The notes under the pieces: model-generated
What the model saw: only the letters and a program-made list of their open reading frames with translations
The model's database searches: none
Told to the model about the DNA's origin: nothing
Position numbers and translations under genes: made by a program
Shown: positions 9,763 through 21,787 of the stretch, one piece after another
How positions within the stretch are numbered: position 1 is the stretch's first letter
How the letters are laid out: the number at the start of each line of letters is the position of its first letter
Origin: Misgurnus anguillicaudatus
Lineage: Eukaryota; Chordata; Actinopteri; Cypriniformes; Cobitidae
Reading direction: 5' to 3'
DNA length: 64,000 nt
Assembly: GCF_027580225.2 (NCBI RefSeq)
Contig: NC_073352.2
Location: forward strand, 29,816,001-29,880,000

Positions 9763-11275
9763 AACTAGCGTGTGCTGTTGCTTAAATAGCGTGTGCTGTT
9801 GCTTTTCTGTTAAAGCATCCAAAAATCCTCATAAACTTTTATTGAAGGTACCTTTGCCATATATGTATACCAGAATATTATAATGCTTTCTTTTGATTGG
9901 TGAGGAGTTTTGTATGGACATGCAGAAAACTGTAAACATGTTACTTATTGATAACTGTAATATCATTATAGAGCTGCACGTTTAATGCCAAAGAAATAGT
10001 CCCTGTGATAAGTGTTCAGTGTTATTTAATAAAATCTAAAATTTCCTGGTACAGAAGCAGGGAAAAAAATCACATAAATGTAAATTATGAAGTAAACTTT
10101 ATAAGACAGAGAAATTTCTCCTCGCAGGCCCTGGCTGGATGCATTGTAGCTTCGTTTACATTTTCTTCCTGAAACAAAATTCAGAAATGTTTTTTATCTA
10201 CAAGTAAAAGTGACAGCAGAAGGTTGTGTGTGCACGTGTACGTGTGTGTGTGTACATGTGTGTTAAGTAGGTTAAGTTGAGGGCTGCCAACAGGAAAGAA
10301 TGTCTGAACTTTCCTCCTCAGGACCAATAAGCAATCTAGCAAGCAAAACTATAATCCATTTAAAATGCTTTTAGAAGAGAGAGAGAGAAGAGGGGGAGAG
10401 AGCGAGCGAGAGGAAGGGAGAGAGAGAGCGAAAGAGAGAGAGAGAGCGATCCCTGTTAAACCTCAGCTGGTGATAAGACCGTGAAAACTTTATATGTGCT
10501 TATGAGGACAGCAGACGACCCAAGTAAGATTTGTTCGGACAGGTTATAAAGAAAAATCACCCGCACATGCTCTTATATGGTCAAACTGAGCAGCTGCTTT
10601 ATAACTTACAGTGTAAATCAAAATATCAAATGAAATGATCCAAAACTATCTTAAGGTAAACATGTTTTGTGCACGCAAGGTCATGCCATATTTTAAAATC
10701 AGTCTTGGGCTGAAAGCGAGAGCGAGTGCAGTAGAATTGGGCCAATCAACTTTTTCCTTTTTAATAAATAGAACCAAATGTTCTCGGTTTGAATGGGGCA
10801 CAAATTCAATAAACATCTATTTACGTTGTTGAAGGTTCGTCGTTAGGCAACATGATAGTGCAGGTCTGAATTAGTGACATCAAGATTTTTCCCAGATGGA
10901 GCATTGCTGAAAGGTTGGAATTTTTTTTGGCTTGCAGGGTTCTTGTGTTGAAGAGAAGAGTCTGTTTCTCTTCCTACCAATGTAAAAACGACCATTTGTT
11001 GACATGTTTCCCAGGGGAAAAATTTGGTTCTATGTTGGCTGATGCTACAACAATCAGAAACCCAAACAAAACGTCTCCCTGTGTAGCGTTAAACTAAGCA
11101 ATGTCCATTTACTCAAATCAATCTCTAGTTCTCTGCAGCCAAACTTTCGATTAGCGGCGTAAAATCCGGTTAAAATTGCAGTGTCTTCAGGCCAAAACCA
11201 CACACTTCAACAGGAATAGGTCCATCACGAAAACAATGAACATTAATGTTTTTTTCTCTGTTTTTCCCTTTCTAG
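9763..11275 (+). other. fat4: fat4 last intron, remainder
   Basis: It contains a GT-rich patch at 10225-10263 and a GA-rich low-complexity patch at 10374-10450. It ends with a good acceptor (TTTTTCCCTTTCTAG, 11261-11275). No other exon, RNA gene or transposon terminus was recognised. Confidence 0.6.
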
Positions 11276-13164
11276 GTTTTGATGGGTGTTATGCCTATGT
11301 GAAATATAACGGAGAGATGCTCCCCTTCAGCGGTGACCACAGGACCGTCTCCATCTCGAAAACGAACCCCTCGGTGAAGATTGGTTGTCGTGGCCCAAAT
11401 CTTTGTGAAAGCAGTCCATGCTGGGACGGGCTAATGTGTGTTAATCAGTGGTACACCTATCAGTGCGTCTCTCCAGGTGACTGTGCCTCAAACCCTTGCC
11501 AGCACGGCGGAAGTTGCGTGCCCGGCCGCGGAAGAGGATTTACCTGCGCTTGCGATGAGCTCTACACCGGCAGAGTGTGTGAGAGTCTTGTGGCCTGTCT
11601 GGGTGTCCAGTGTCCACAGGGTACAGAGTGCAAGCTGGGAACCAACAGAGAGTTTACCTGCAGTCCGAGCACCACTGACGAAGAGATGGTTCTGCCCATC
11701 TGGGCCGTGCCTGCAATTGTGGGCAGTTGTGCGACAGTCCTTGCTTTGGTGGTTTTGGGTCTCATACTGTGCAACCTTTGTAAGGGCCGCAAGAAAACAA
11801 AAGTGCCAAAAGAAGAGAAGAAAACAAAAGAGAAGAAGAAAAAGAAGAAGAAGGGTAGTGAAAATGTGGCATTCGATGATCCAGACAACATTCCACCGTA
11901 TGGCGACGACATGACGGTCCGTAAGCAGCCAGAGGGAAACCCCAAACCTGACATCATAGAAAGGGAAAATCCTTACTTGATTTATGATGAAACCGACATT
12001 CCGCACAACAACGAAACCATTCCCAGCGCCCCCTGTGCTCCGTGCCCAGGGCCGGAGGCTGACATGGAACACTACGACATCGACAACGCAAGCAGCATCG
12101 CTCCTTCAGATGCAGACATCATTCAGCATTACAAACACTTCCGGAGCCACACACCCAAGTTTTCCATTCAGCGCCACAGCCCACTGGGCTTCGCCCGCCA
12201 GTCCCCTCTGCCGCTGGGGGCCGGCAGCTACAGCTACCAGCCCGCCTACACCCAAGGCCTCCGTTCCACACCCCTCAGCCATTCCGCCTGCCCCACGCCT
12301 AATCCCTTATCGCGCCACAGTCCCGCCCCCTTTAACAAGCCATCGTCCTTCTATCGAAACACTCCTACCCGTGAACTCAACCTGGCACGACGTGAGGGCA
12401 GTCCTCTCGATTTCCACGGCGATGTGTGCCAACCTGCCATGTTCAATTATGCCACAAGGTTGGGGCGCCGCAGTAAAAGCCCCCAGACGATGGCGGGTCA
12501 CGGTTCTCGCCCTGGGAGTCGCCTTAAGCAGCCCATAGAGCAAATTCCACTGGAAAGTGGGCCACCGGTGGGTCTCTCTATAGAGGAGGTGGAGCGGCTC
12601 AACACTCCTCGGCCCAGGAATCCAAGCATTTGCAGTGCCGATCACGGGCGCTCCTCATCCGAAGAGGACTGCCGCAGACCCCTCTCTCGTGTCCGGAACC
12701 CTGCGGATGGCATCCCAGCTCCGGAATCTTCCTCCGAGAGCGACTCCCATGACTCCTTCACCTGCTCAGAGATGGAGTACGACAGAGAAAAACCCGTCTC
12801 CTACGGTTCTCGCGTGCCCAAGCTCTCCCAGGTCAATGAATCAGACGCGGATGACGAGGACCACGGCGGGAGGCTGCGACAGCGCAGGTACTCCAGTCGA
12901 CGTGCAGAGGGCGGGCCTGGCAGTCACCACAACACTCTGTCTGAGCATCAGCATCACACTCTACCCCACAAACTGGGCCACGGGTCTAACAACTTCAATT
13001 GGGACAATCTACTGAACTGGGGTCCTGGGTTCACTCACTACGTGGATGTTTTTAAAGACTTAGCACTGCTTCCAGAGGGCGCAGCTGCAAACGATGTCGA
13101 AATGAAGAGCGGTGATGGATCTGTCACGATTCTCAACGAGGGCGAGGCTGAGCAGTATGTATGA
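11276..13164 (+). CDS. fat4: fat4 terminal coding exon: end of laminin-G 2, two EGF modules, TM helix, cytoplasmic tail
   Basis: 1889-bp exon after a strong CTTTCTAG acceptor, ending in TGA at 13162-13164. Numbering the window's spliced protein from the first visible exon: FDGCYAYVKYNG to IGC closes laminin-G 2 (292-327). An EGF-like module follows (328-354, CRGPNLCESSPC..), then a second (360-392, CASNPCQHGGSC..), a cysteine-bearing linker (CLGVQCPQGTEC) and one transmembrane helix (about 430-457, PAIVGSCATVLALVVLGLIL). A lysine-rich stop-transfer stretch (460-484) leads to a tail of about 460 residues with FAT4 hallmarks: GSENVAFDDPDNIPPYGDDM, ENPYLIYDETDIPHN, EHYDIDNASSIAPSDADI, RRSKSPQ, LSIEEVERLNTPRPRNPSIC, FNWDNLLNWGPGF and C-terminal GEAEQYV. 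Fat4 is the Dachsous receptor in planar cell polarity and growth control; this tail is its signalling part. There are no stops or frameshifts. The upstream frame 11176-11275 is intronic read-through. Confidence 0.97.
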
Positions 13165-14220
13165 GGAGCACAGACTCGTACAAAATACTGAACAAAATTG
13201 ATTCTTTTCAATATAAGATTAAGACGAACTTAAATGCAGTAAGGCAGAGCACTGAATTGAAAGAGACTCTCTGTTAGCCAGTTTACAACTCCAAACTGGT
13301 CTGAGCATTGGACTTGATAGAAACAGCAAAGACCACTGGTGCTGCATGATGTATGGCACGTTATTTACATTAAGGTTTGGCATTGATACTGTGGTTTATG
13401 ACCAATTGACTCGTCATGAAATCTTACATATTCAAGTCTACAGATTACGGCAAGAAGTTTAGAGTGCTGTAGCTCTACTAGAAACACACATGACGTGAAT
13501 CAGAATCTGTCCAGTCTGACTGAGATCATAGTGCTGAAACACAGCTGGGTTCATGATGGGAGGTCAGCGTGACCCTACAGCACCGAAGCTCTGAGCTCGG
13601 TCCATTTGGCTCAAGTTTTTGTGTGTTAATGCCTTTAGGAAAACAGGACCATGAGCTTGGTGTGAAGATCAAGGCTGAATTTGGCTCTAGTGCTTCATGC
13701 TTCAGCCAAGAACGGGTGTTTCCCTTCCTGAATAAATAGTTGCCGTCTAAAACAACAAAACCTTGAGATATGAGAGAAATCAGGCATCTGTCTTCTGGAT
13801 ATTTGAGGATTATTGACTGCGGACACTATCTGTGGACTCTGTGTATTGCAGGTTTTTTATGAAAATGTTTGACCTGCTATAAGACTATGAACATTTTGTA
13901 TTAATGAAGCTCATTGGAAGTCAGTGTTCTCTCTCGTGTTGTTTTTTTAATGTGATCAGTGTTTATAAATGTCTGTTTCTACTTTTTTTACTGTTTATTA
14001 ACTTAAAGGGTCAGCAGCGTTTTATGAATATTTTTCAGATGCTGGAAATTCTTACTTTCAGCTGGAGTAAGATAAAACTTCTCGTTTTTTTGTTTTTTTA
14101 CATTTGTTACTTATGATGTCGACAGTATTTTCCACTATTTTGATAAAACTATAACAATGTCTGATTTATACATGTAAAAGCCAATAACAGAAAATAAAAT
14201 ATTTATTTAAAAAAAAAATG
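13165..14220 (+). other. fat4: fat4 3' untranslated region with poly(A) signals
   Basis: Non-coding sequence after the fat4 stop. AATAAA hexamers occur at 13731-13736 and 14193-14198; the latter, in a T/A-rich context, is followed closely by an A-run at 14210-14218. Two more AATAAA occur at 14322 and 14552. I take the 14193 signal as the likely main 3' end and the others as alternatives. No cleavage site can be proved from genomic sequence. Confidence 0.6.
14193..14198 (+). terminator. fat4: Likely main poly(A) signal of fat4
   Basis: AATAAA about 1.03 kb after the stop codon, with downstream T/G-poor but A-rich sequence. The alternative upstream signal is AATAAA at 13731. The choice is inference from spacing. 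Confidence 0.45.
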
Positions 14221-14630
14221 ACGATATTGACGTGAACTTATTAAAATCAGGTTGCTGAGGGATTTTAAGTTGGTGTTTGCTAAATTGTAAACAGATCTGT
14301 GAGGAATCTAAGCAAAGTTTAAATAAAGTTTGGAATGAATTGAATAAGAGCTCTGAGGTTTTGGATGAGAATGAGCCCTGATTCAGCCAAACACAACACC
14401 ACCATCACACACACACACACCCACGCTAATGTTTGATTCATTATAGTTGTGAGGACATCTCCTAGACTTTCTTGTAGAATTGGTCTCTGTTCTTCAAATA
14501 AGCCTGAGGTGTAACGTCTGATTTTGCACAAATGTACCTAAACTTATTGTAAATAAACCAGCATGTCAGTGCTACAGAGCTAATATTTAAACTTGTCCCA
14601 AGCTGGCCAACGGTTTGACGTGTCATACAA

Positions 14631-15910
14631 ATTCAATTTAGTTTTATTTATATAGTGCTTTTCACAATTGTTTCAAAGCAGCTTTACATTAATAACAACA
14701 AGAGGAAACAACAAAATCATAGGACAACAAAGTAGCAAAGTACAGCAGCTAAAATTAAAATTAGTGAGTAGAGTAATAAATGTAACATATGTAACGTAAC
14801 AATGTAACATAAATCCAAGTTAAGTTAATGTCAGCTGACTCCCAAGGGGTTAAAAACTCCTAGGAGAAAACCCTGTGAGGAAAAAGTCCTTGGGAGAAAA
14901 AAACCTTAAGAGAAAGCCAGACGTAGCTGATCCTATAGAAGATATACTTTATATTATATAATATAATTATAAAAAGTTTATGGGAATTAAACATGTAAAT
15001 TAAAAGCTAAAGGAAGCGGTTGATTTTCGCTGCATTTCGCTGATTTTCACTGCATATTGACCTAAAACACAACTCACAAGCACCGCCAGGCCTAAACAGT
15101 ATAACCTCAGTTTTCCCCTCATTGAATGATAAAAAAATGAACGCCATGCAAGTTTTAACATCCTCAAGCAGTGGTGTGATGGAGTATGAATCTTTCCTCT
15201 TTAATGGCAGATAAAGCTGTGTATCATCTGCAAAACCAACCCTATATCACGCAAATACGTGACTATTTCACGTATGGACCCACGTAAAAATGACACGTTT
15301 TGCCCGCGTTTGAACCTGAGCATGTCACGTTTCCTTTTTGTGTCACTTTCACGTTTTGGTTACTCAACTTTGTTGTCCTATTTTCAAACCATTTTCGCTC
15401 CGGTTTAGGGTTAGATTTGGTGCTTTTGTTATATTTCACTTTAAGTATTTGTCACTTTAAGTATTGGTTTATAAAAAAAAAAGATACAAGACTTATTCTT
15501 TTATATTTTCTAAACTTTAACCAATTGTCCCTGACGTTGGGGTTAGAGTTTGTTTAGGTAAGGATGTCATTTTATGTAAATCTAACCCTAAACCGAAGCG
15601 ACAATGGTAAGAAATTAGGACAACAAAGTTGAGTAACCAAAACGTGAAAGTGAGACAAAAAGGAAACGTGACATGCTCACGTTCAAACGCGGCAAAACGT
15701 GTCATTTTCACGTTGGTCCATACTGGGTTGGCAAAACAGTGAAACAAAATTTCATGTTTTCTGAAAATAGAGCCTAATGGAAGGAAAATAACGTAAAAAG
15801 TATAGGACCAAGAACGGACCCTTGAGGAACACCACATGAAAGATGCGCAAAAGAGGACTCAAAATCTCTGAGACGAACCAAAAAACTTCTCTCATATAAA
15901 TAAGATGAAT
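14631..15910 (-). pseudogene. CR1/L2-type LINE reverse transcriptase remnant with 3' tail
   Basis: On the minus strand, translated pieces show YLYERSFLVRL, then CGVPQGSVLGPILF (RT motif), a frameshift, then LPLGSIF-KHEILFHCFA. After an insertion (15237-15730) the frame resumes GFADDTQLYLPL, LLEDV, NEGKTEVILF. These are reverse transcriptase segments in the order expected for the CR1/L2 clade; ADD is the catalytic motif. The C-terminal part is deleted, and the 3' UTR block (CTTAAG-GTTTTTTTCTCCC on the minus strand) and the LINE tail at 14631-14695 follow. It is clearly dead: frameshifts, a deletion and an insertion through the catalytic site. Confidence 0.85.
15237..15730. mobile_element. Foldback element inserted in the LINE catalytic motif
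   Basis: The ends CAACCC and GGGTTG, and the longer inverted blocks GTATGGACC-ACGT and AATGACACGTTTTGCC-GCG, form long arms, while the interior words (CAAAACGTGAAAGTGA, TTAGGACAACAAAGTT) also pair. Direct repeats GCAAAAC flank it (15230-15236 and 15731-15737). Removing the element rejoins the LINE frame FA-DDTQLY, which independently confirms the boundaries. The superfamily is unclear. Confidence 0.75.
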
Positions 15911-15919
15911 AAGATTTAA

Positions 15920-16260
15920 AGATATATCTCTGTAGTTCAAACTTAAATTAATCGACTGCGTCTGATTCTCAAACATTGTTAGGGAAATCATTCCATACCT
16001 TTAGACTTTAGTCATTTTTGAAGATACGGAGGTGCTAGGCTATTTAACACTTTATTAATAATTTATAAGCAATATTTTAATATTTTAACCGATAGCCAAT
16101 GTAAAGATGCCAGAATTGGGCTTGTGTGAGATCATACTTCTTAAATCGAGTAAGCACTCTTGCAGCTGTGTTTTGAACCAGCTGAAGCTTGTTTACCTGA
16201 TTTGCGTGACACCCCCAGAGTACCGAGTTACAATAGTCAAATCATTATGTTTACAAGATT
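15920..16260 (-). pseudogene. CR1/L2-type LINE C-terminal fragment
   Basis: Minus-strand reading gives DYCNSVLWGCHANQVNKL, QLVQNTAARVLTRFKKYD, NSLAPPYLQK and WNDFPNNV, the conserved tail region after the reverse transcriptase core of L2-like LINEs. It contains stops. In a normal element this region lies 3' of the RT core, but here it lies 5' of the remnant at 14631-15910 on the same strand. It is therefore a separate copy or a rearrangement. Confidence 0.8.
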
Positions 16261-17793
16261 TATAATGTTTAGAATAACCTATACATACAACATATGAATT
16301 AATAAAATTCAATTTCTTCCTACAGTATTTAATTTAGCCCTGATGTCACAATACATTGCTCCTATACACACACACACGCACAGCCATTGCATTCATGCAG
16401 TGAATATACAGGAAAAATGATGTGTCTGCAGAAATAAAAATCCAAAGCAACTAAGCTTTACCACTGAGCTATACGGTAAAACAAAACAGTATTTTATTAC
16501 ATGCATTTATAATCAAGTGTCCTGCTTACATGGACCCAAGATCCATGGATCAATTTAAGGAAACCCAAACTTATTGTTTAGAGGTTTCACAGCCCATGTC
16601 ATTAGTGATTCGGTTCCAGGACAGTTTGGCTCAAATTTGATCAAAATAATAAAGATTCGATCCTGCTGAAAGTTCTCAAAGTCTTTCAACAGGCGTGTTG
16701 AATGTTGTCCAGACGTGGTGAGGTCATGCATGTGATTTCAGTGTCGAGTCCGGGCTGCTTTCCAGCGTGCACATTGTGTTCAGTTAGATCTCCATTAGAG
16801 ACACTGGAGTTCATTAACACAGATGTCCGACCGCGGCATGACTGAACGCACACTGAACACTGAAACATGAACTTAACACTGGATAAAAAAAACAACAGGA
16901 GATTCTGCAGCGACGGTGAGATACAAGCGTGAATGTCAAACCCTTTTCACCGGCCTCCTGGACATCGTATGAGAAACCAGCGCTTGCTGGACAGTCTGGT
17001 GCTGCTGTGATCTTCACAGGGGCGATCTTTAAACGCTCTGAGGCTCAAACTGGTTGGATTTGCCAAAGTATGTGAGGTTTGTGGAATCAAATCTTGGCAA
17101 GAGATTTTCTTCCTGTTTAAGTGAAAGTTCATGGCAATAATAATCTGCAGAAGCACCATCTGATACTACAGTGTGTGTGTTTGAAGATGTGCTGACACAC
17201 ATCTGTGTGTAATTTGTGATGAACAGCATCAGCATTTAATTCAAAGCTTTAATTGAACACATTGCTGACTAAAGAAAGTGAGAGCCCATTAACCTCTCAC
17301 CACATCTGCCCGTGATAAATGAATAAGGAAACTTTTACTGTCATTTCATACTAATATTTTTGTGTCTCTATAAAAATGCATCCATGTGTCTGTTCTGTGG
17401 ATGTTGAGATCACTCATAGTTTTGTTTTGAGGGGTTAACAACAATCAAGATGATATAAATCAGGGTTGAAATTATTTGATTTTAATCAAGTAAATGATTG
17501 CATGTGTTTTTGTTAGTACCAGATTAATTATCACAATGAAATGTTAATGGTAAATGTTTCTCTTCAAGATCTGTACATGTTTGATCTGTTTACAGTGTAA
17601 CTGTATCATTGTAGTTTAATTTTATTTCATTTTAAGATGTATGATACGGAGTCTCTGGTGGTCTCTGTTTTCGCCCTGCTATAAAAACAGCTTAAACCCT
17701 GACCGTTTACTGCTCTTAACTGCTTTAGGCTTGTGTATTATCAAACCAATGGTTTTCACAGACAAGGCTTAGCTAAAGTCAGGACTCGATTGA
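16261..17793. other. Intergenic, no recognised content
   Basis: No gene, RNA or transposon terminus was recognised. The open frames near 16686-17235 on the minus strand are short, overlap each other and match nothing I know. A short CA repeat lies at 16366. Confidence 0.5.
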
Positions 17794-18174
17794 AGGTGCA
17801 TTGTGTAACTTCTAGGAGGATCTCTTGATGGAAATGCAATATATTATACATAACTATATTATCAGTGGTTTATAAAGACCTTACATAATTAACTGTATTG
17901 TTTTTATTACCTTAGAATGAGTCGTTTTTATCTACATACACCGCAAGAAGTCCCCTTACATGGAAGTCCAACGCCATGTTTCTACAGTAGCCCTAAATGG
18001 ACAAACTGTCCTATATAGCGCATTTTGTTACGAAATTGTCTCAGACAATAACATGTTTGTCGTGTGGCGGCTACCGTAGCTTCACTATGCGTTTAGAAAA
18101 AGCTGTGGACTGAGCAGTTGGTTGCAATTCAAAGTCTCACCACTAGATGCCGCTAAACGTCCCACATTGCACCT
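17794..18174 (+). mobile_element. TTAA-AGGTGCAG element, copy 2
   Basis: The left end AGGTGCATTGTGTAACT is flanked by TTGA (a mutated TTAA). The right end TTGCACCT is flanked by TTAA at 18175-18178. It shares CACCACTAGATGCCGCTAA and CCCCTTACATGGAAGTCC with the other copies but is more diverged. Confidence 0.75.
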
Positions 18175-18232
18175 TTAAGATATTTAAGCATCTTTTATAA
18201 ACATGTTTTGAAAAAACGTTACTGGTGTGTAC

Positions 18233-18730
18233 TAGAACCCGACTGATAAAGGATTTTGAAGGCCGACACCGATACAAATGTTTGTTGGTTTTTAAATCCG
18301 ATATTCCGATATATCGGCCGATATTTTTTCATTATTATTTCAGAAACGCGCAACAAAACATTAACAGATTTTCCTAACATTAGTTATTTGTTGTTATTTA
18401 TGAGTTTTAACTAAAATAATATGATAATGCCTTTTAAAAAGAAACTTGTTTCTTTTATGGTCTCGTGACCAACTCACCATGAACTCACTTAACCGTTGTT
18501 CTCTCTGCACAACTCTGACTGGATCAGTAGGTTGCAGGATGTGTGACGCGTTATACACGAGTGTTGCCAACAGGGAAGTTTTAGAGTGCCCTCTGGTGGA
18601 CAAACTATACAACGGCAACACTCATGACATGGTTGAAGGCTGTTTCGTCCGTTTTTCCATTTATCGGCCATTATGAATGCCGATACTGATAGTTTGGAAA
18701 ACGCCTTGCCGATATATTGGTCGAGCTCTA
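18233..18730. mobile_element. TAGA..CTA hAT-like MITE with CGATATATCGG arms, copy 1
   Basis: The termini TAGAACCCGACTGATAAAGG and the inverted TAGAGCTCGACCAATATATC frame an AT-rich body with CCGATATATCGGCCGATAT. The flanks GTGTGTAC and GTGTGTGT agree at 6 of 8 positions, compatible with a decayed 8-bp duplication. The copy at 62385-63205 has the same end structure with a perfect 8-bp duplication. Confidence 0.6.
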
Positions 18731-18738
18731 GTGTGTGT

Positions 18739-19222
18739 GAGGCACTGGAGACGAGGAACAAGAGAACCCAAGCGCAGACGATATCGGGGAGTGAACATAG
18801 AACATTTATTAAATATAAAACATGAAAACAAAAAGCCTGCGAGGGGGCAACACAACATTAAACATGAATTAACAACACTGACTTGACATAAAACCTCTGA
18901 TAAAACATTAAACTGAATGAACACAAAAGACTGCATAACATGACAATTTCAACACAATGATCCAGCACAAGACAAGAGACAAGAGGAGATTAAATAGGGG
19001 AAACTAAACAAGATCACATGGGCAACACAGGTGAGAGGGATGAACTGATAATGAATAATTAACAGGGAGAACAAGGGGCGGGGACTAGAGACGAGACACC
19101 AGAGGCACATGCCACAATAAACAAGGCATGAGCCTCCACATGAAACAAGAGACTGTCAGAACCCTGCCACCACTATAAAACATAAATATAAAACAGACTC
19201 TCGTGGCAGAGTCCTGACAGTG
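18739..19222. repeat. Unclassified interspersed repeat ending in a hairpin
   Basis: A/C-rich sequence ends in inverted repeats CTGTCAGAACCCTGCCAC (19154-19171) and GTGGCAGAGTCCTGACAG (19205-19222), about 33 bp apart. Its look (AACAAGAGAACCCAAGCGCAG near the start, AGGCATGAGCCTCCACATG inside) suggests a repeat family, but I cannot place it in a class. Confidence 0.4.
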
Positions 19223-19751
19223 TGTATCTTTGAGACAAATCAATGGCACTGGCTTATTTTAAGATCTGTCAGTGGAAGTAATTTTGAGTTGAGATGGCTA
19301 GCTTTAAGCCTTGTCTGTGAAACTGGGGGTAAATGACCAAAACCCCTTTAAAACCACCAAGACACACCTGAGGCCAGAATATTGTGGATTATAGTGTAAA
19401 TACCATGGTATACAAAATAAAGTGGGGGTGAGCTGAAACTAGTGCATCTTTTTTTACTGTAGTAACACAGGGCTGAGCAATCTGTGCTTTTAGTCTTTTT
19501 CTCGTTAGGGACACACCTAAGGACTTGCTAAAACATTTCAGGACTGGACACAACACACTTAAGGATTGTTTCTTGTAACTGTAAACAAAGACTGAGCACA
19601 ACTGGAAAAGACTGATATGTCCAAATTGCATTCATAATTTATGCAAAAATCCTTAGGTGTCTACCCAGGTTTTAGTCGGAAGACAATCTCACATGCAATT
19701 ATTTATTTTTTTTTGTTATACTAGACCAAGATTGTTTTGGAGGCATGAAAG

Positions 19752-20049
19752 CATAGGTGTCATCTACACTGGGGACATTTCCCCACCACTTTTTGAAATG
19801 GCTGATTTTTGTCCCCACCACTTTTTGAAAGCATTTTGTTAAAATGTTCTGAAAAATCAAACGAACCAAGAAATGTTAAAGGTTTATTTGCACAAAATTA
19901 TTTTATGCTGAGTATTTTCATGTTGTTGACTGGCCTACGCTATGCCAATTTTTGATGCGCCGTTATTCAATATTTTTCCCATCCTGCTGTAATGTTTTTT
20001 CATCTGATGTTTTGTCCCCACCACTTTTCAACACAAACTGACACCCCTG
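19752..20049. mobile_element. CATAGGTGTCA hAT-like MITE
   Basis: The termini CATAGGTGTCA and TGACACCCCTG (inverted, one mismatch plus end variation) are flanked by a perfect 8-bp duplication, CATGAAAG (19744-19751 and 20050-20057). The repeated phrase TTTGTCCCCACCACTTTT occurs near both ends. It is non-coding. Confidence 0.82.
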
Positions 20050-20507
20050 CATGAAAGTAAATTTCTTCATCATACGTTTCTTTTTCGATCTGGTCGAGTC
20101 GGGCGTGCAAGTCACCAAATCCAACCTTATATTTTCTTAATCACGGTCTTGTTTCCTAAAACATAACACCTTTTTGAAACATGTCAGCAACTCTTTGTAA
20201 CTAATAGCTGGGTTTGAAAACATTTTTACACAGTATGGTTAGTTAAAGTAACAACTAAGCCTCATGCAGGTTTACAGCAATAATGAAATGAAAACTATGT
20301 AAATTATGCAAAAGATAATGTACTATTACAATATCAAGGGAAATAATTGACGATTATTATTTTTTTGTCTTAAACATTTATCCATATCCACATTTATCCA
20401 TCTACTGTAATATAGACAGATGTACAAACAATATCCACCTCTAGTATATTTTAACCTTTATTTAACCAAGAAATCCATGAATGGTAAGTTTAAGAAATAA
20501 ACTTTAC

Positions 20508-20734
20508 GGAGTGGTTTCCCGGTTTAGATTGTCCTAGGCCTAGTCCTGGATTATTCAAGTAGTTTTTACAAACAAACCTTACTACAAAGACAATACTGGT
20601 GTGCATCTTGAGACAAAACAATGTAAATAATATATGTCAAGATATGTCAGTGCAAAGATTTTTTTAAATTAAGGCAGATCAAATATGCATTTTAGTCTGG
20701 GACTAGGATAAACCCTGTCCGGGAAACCGCCCCT
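20508..20734. mobile_element. GGGG(T/C)GGTTTCCCGG foldback element, copy 1
   Basis: The left end GAGTGGTTTCCCGG and the right end CCGGGAAACCGCCCC are inverted repeats. The inner words CTAGTCCTGGATTA, TACAAACAAACCTTACTA, GATATGTCAGTG and GGGACTAGGAT are shared with copies at 24168, 35231, 62624 and 63827. It is non-coding. Confidence 0.7.
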
Positions 20735-20881
20735 GAGTGTTTAAAACATGTTACAATCTCAAAGCAAGTTGTGGTATAGTCACCAAATATTTTATTTATT
20801 TATTAATTTGTGTTCTTGGACACGATTTTTCACTTTTTTCGTGCCATTGTGCACAAATGTATTTTTCGTGCCACTCAGCAT

Positions 20882-21353
20882 CAGTGGCGGCTTGTGACTG
20901 CTCTTCCGAGGGGCGCAAATTCAAAATATATGTTCGGATTGTCATGTGTGTTGCTCGTGTTTTCAAAATATGTGTTTGTTGCATCATGTGCACCATGTGC
21001 ATCACACGTTTTGTCAAAATAAGTGCCTGCTGCACACGCCTCAAAGCCGTTTATGATAAAAGAGACACTCACGTTCACAAAATACACACAAGATACTCAC
21101 TTAACAGTAAACTTTGATTACTCATGAGATTGTGCAAGTATCTGGCAAACGCAAGTGTCTCTTTTATCATAAACCCTTTAGACGCGTCTGCAGCAGGCAC
21201 TTATTTTGACAAGACAAGTGATGCATACAAGTTCACTCGACGCGCAGAACACATTTTGAAATTACGAACCAAGCACACATGACGGGCAACATACATGTTT
21301 TGACAAACATTGCATCGTGCGCCCTTGAAAAAAGTCGTCACCGGCCGCCACTG
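20882..21353. mobile_element. CAGTGGCGG hAT-like foldback MITE, copy 1
   Basis: The termini CAGTGGCGGCTTGTGAC and GGCCGCCACTG are flanked by the perfect 8-bp duplication CTCAGCAT (20874-20881 and 21354-21361). The arms share AAAATAAGTGCCTGCTGC and GAGACACTCACGTT-like blocks in inverted order, so the whole element folds on itself. The second copy is at 53934-54395. Confidence 0.88.
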
Positions 21354-21787
21354 CTCAGCATGAATTTCTAAAAATAGTTTTTCGTGTCTGTAGCACGACT
21401 TTATTTTTCGTGTCATTTTATGTATTGTTTTTTCTCTTTTTTTGTTTGTTTTTTTACCATTGTCGTTTGGGATTGGGGTTAGAAGGACTTTGTTACATTT
21501 CAGACATCCAAACCCCAACCTCAAGCGAAAATATAAAAATCGGAAGGAAAAACATGTAGAAACTAAGGGGGTGTCCACACGGAGACGCGTATCACTGCAT
21601 ACGTATAAATTTGTTATCGTATTGGCGTTTCATCCACACGGATCCGGCGTTTTGGGAGACTGAATCCGCTATTTTTTGAAACCGGGTCCTAAAGTGGATA
21701 AATCTGAAACCGACACCCTTGCGGTTTCGTCTGTACAGCCAATCCGTATATTTTGTGAAGCGAAAACGTCATTACATCACGTGTCGG

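Noticed and set aside
11176..11275. Possible N-terminal extension (Met at 11176) of the last exon
   Set aside because: The sequence before 11276 is intronic: it ends in a pyrimidine tract and TAG acceptor, and the upstream exon joins in phase.
11438..13015. Alternative frames of 112-194 codons over the fat4 last exon
   Set aside because: They overlap the strongly conserved FAT4 tail and show no homology; long off-frame ORFs are expected in a GC-richer coding exon.
15517..15991. Minus-strand frames of 79-106 codons as genes
   Set aside because: They are shifted pieces of a dead LINE reverse transcriptase plus foldback sequence.
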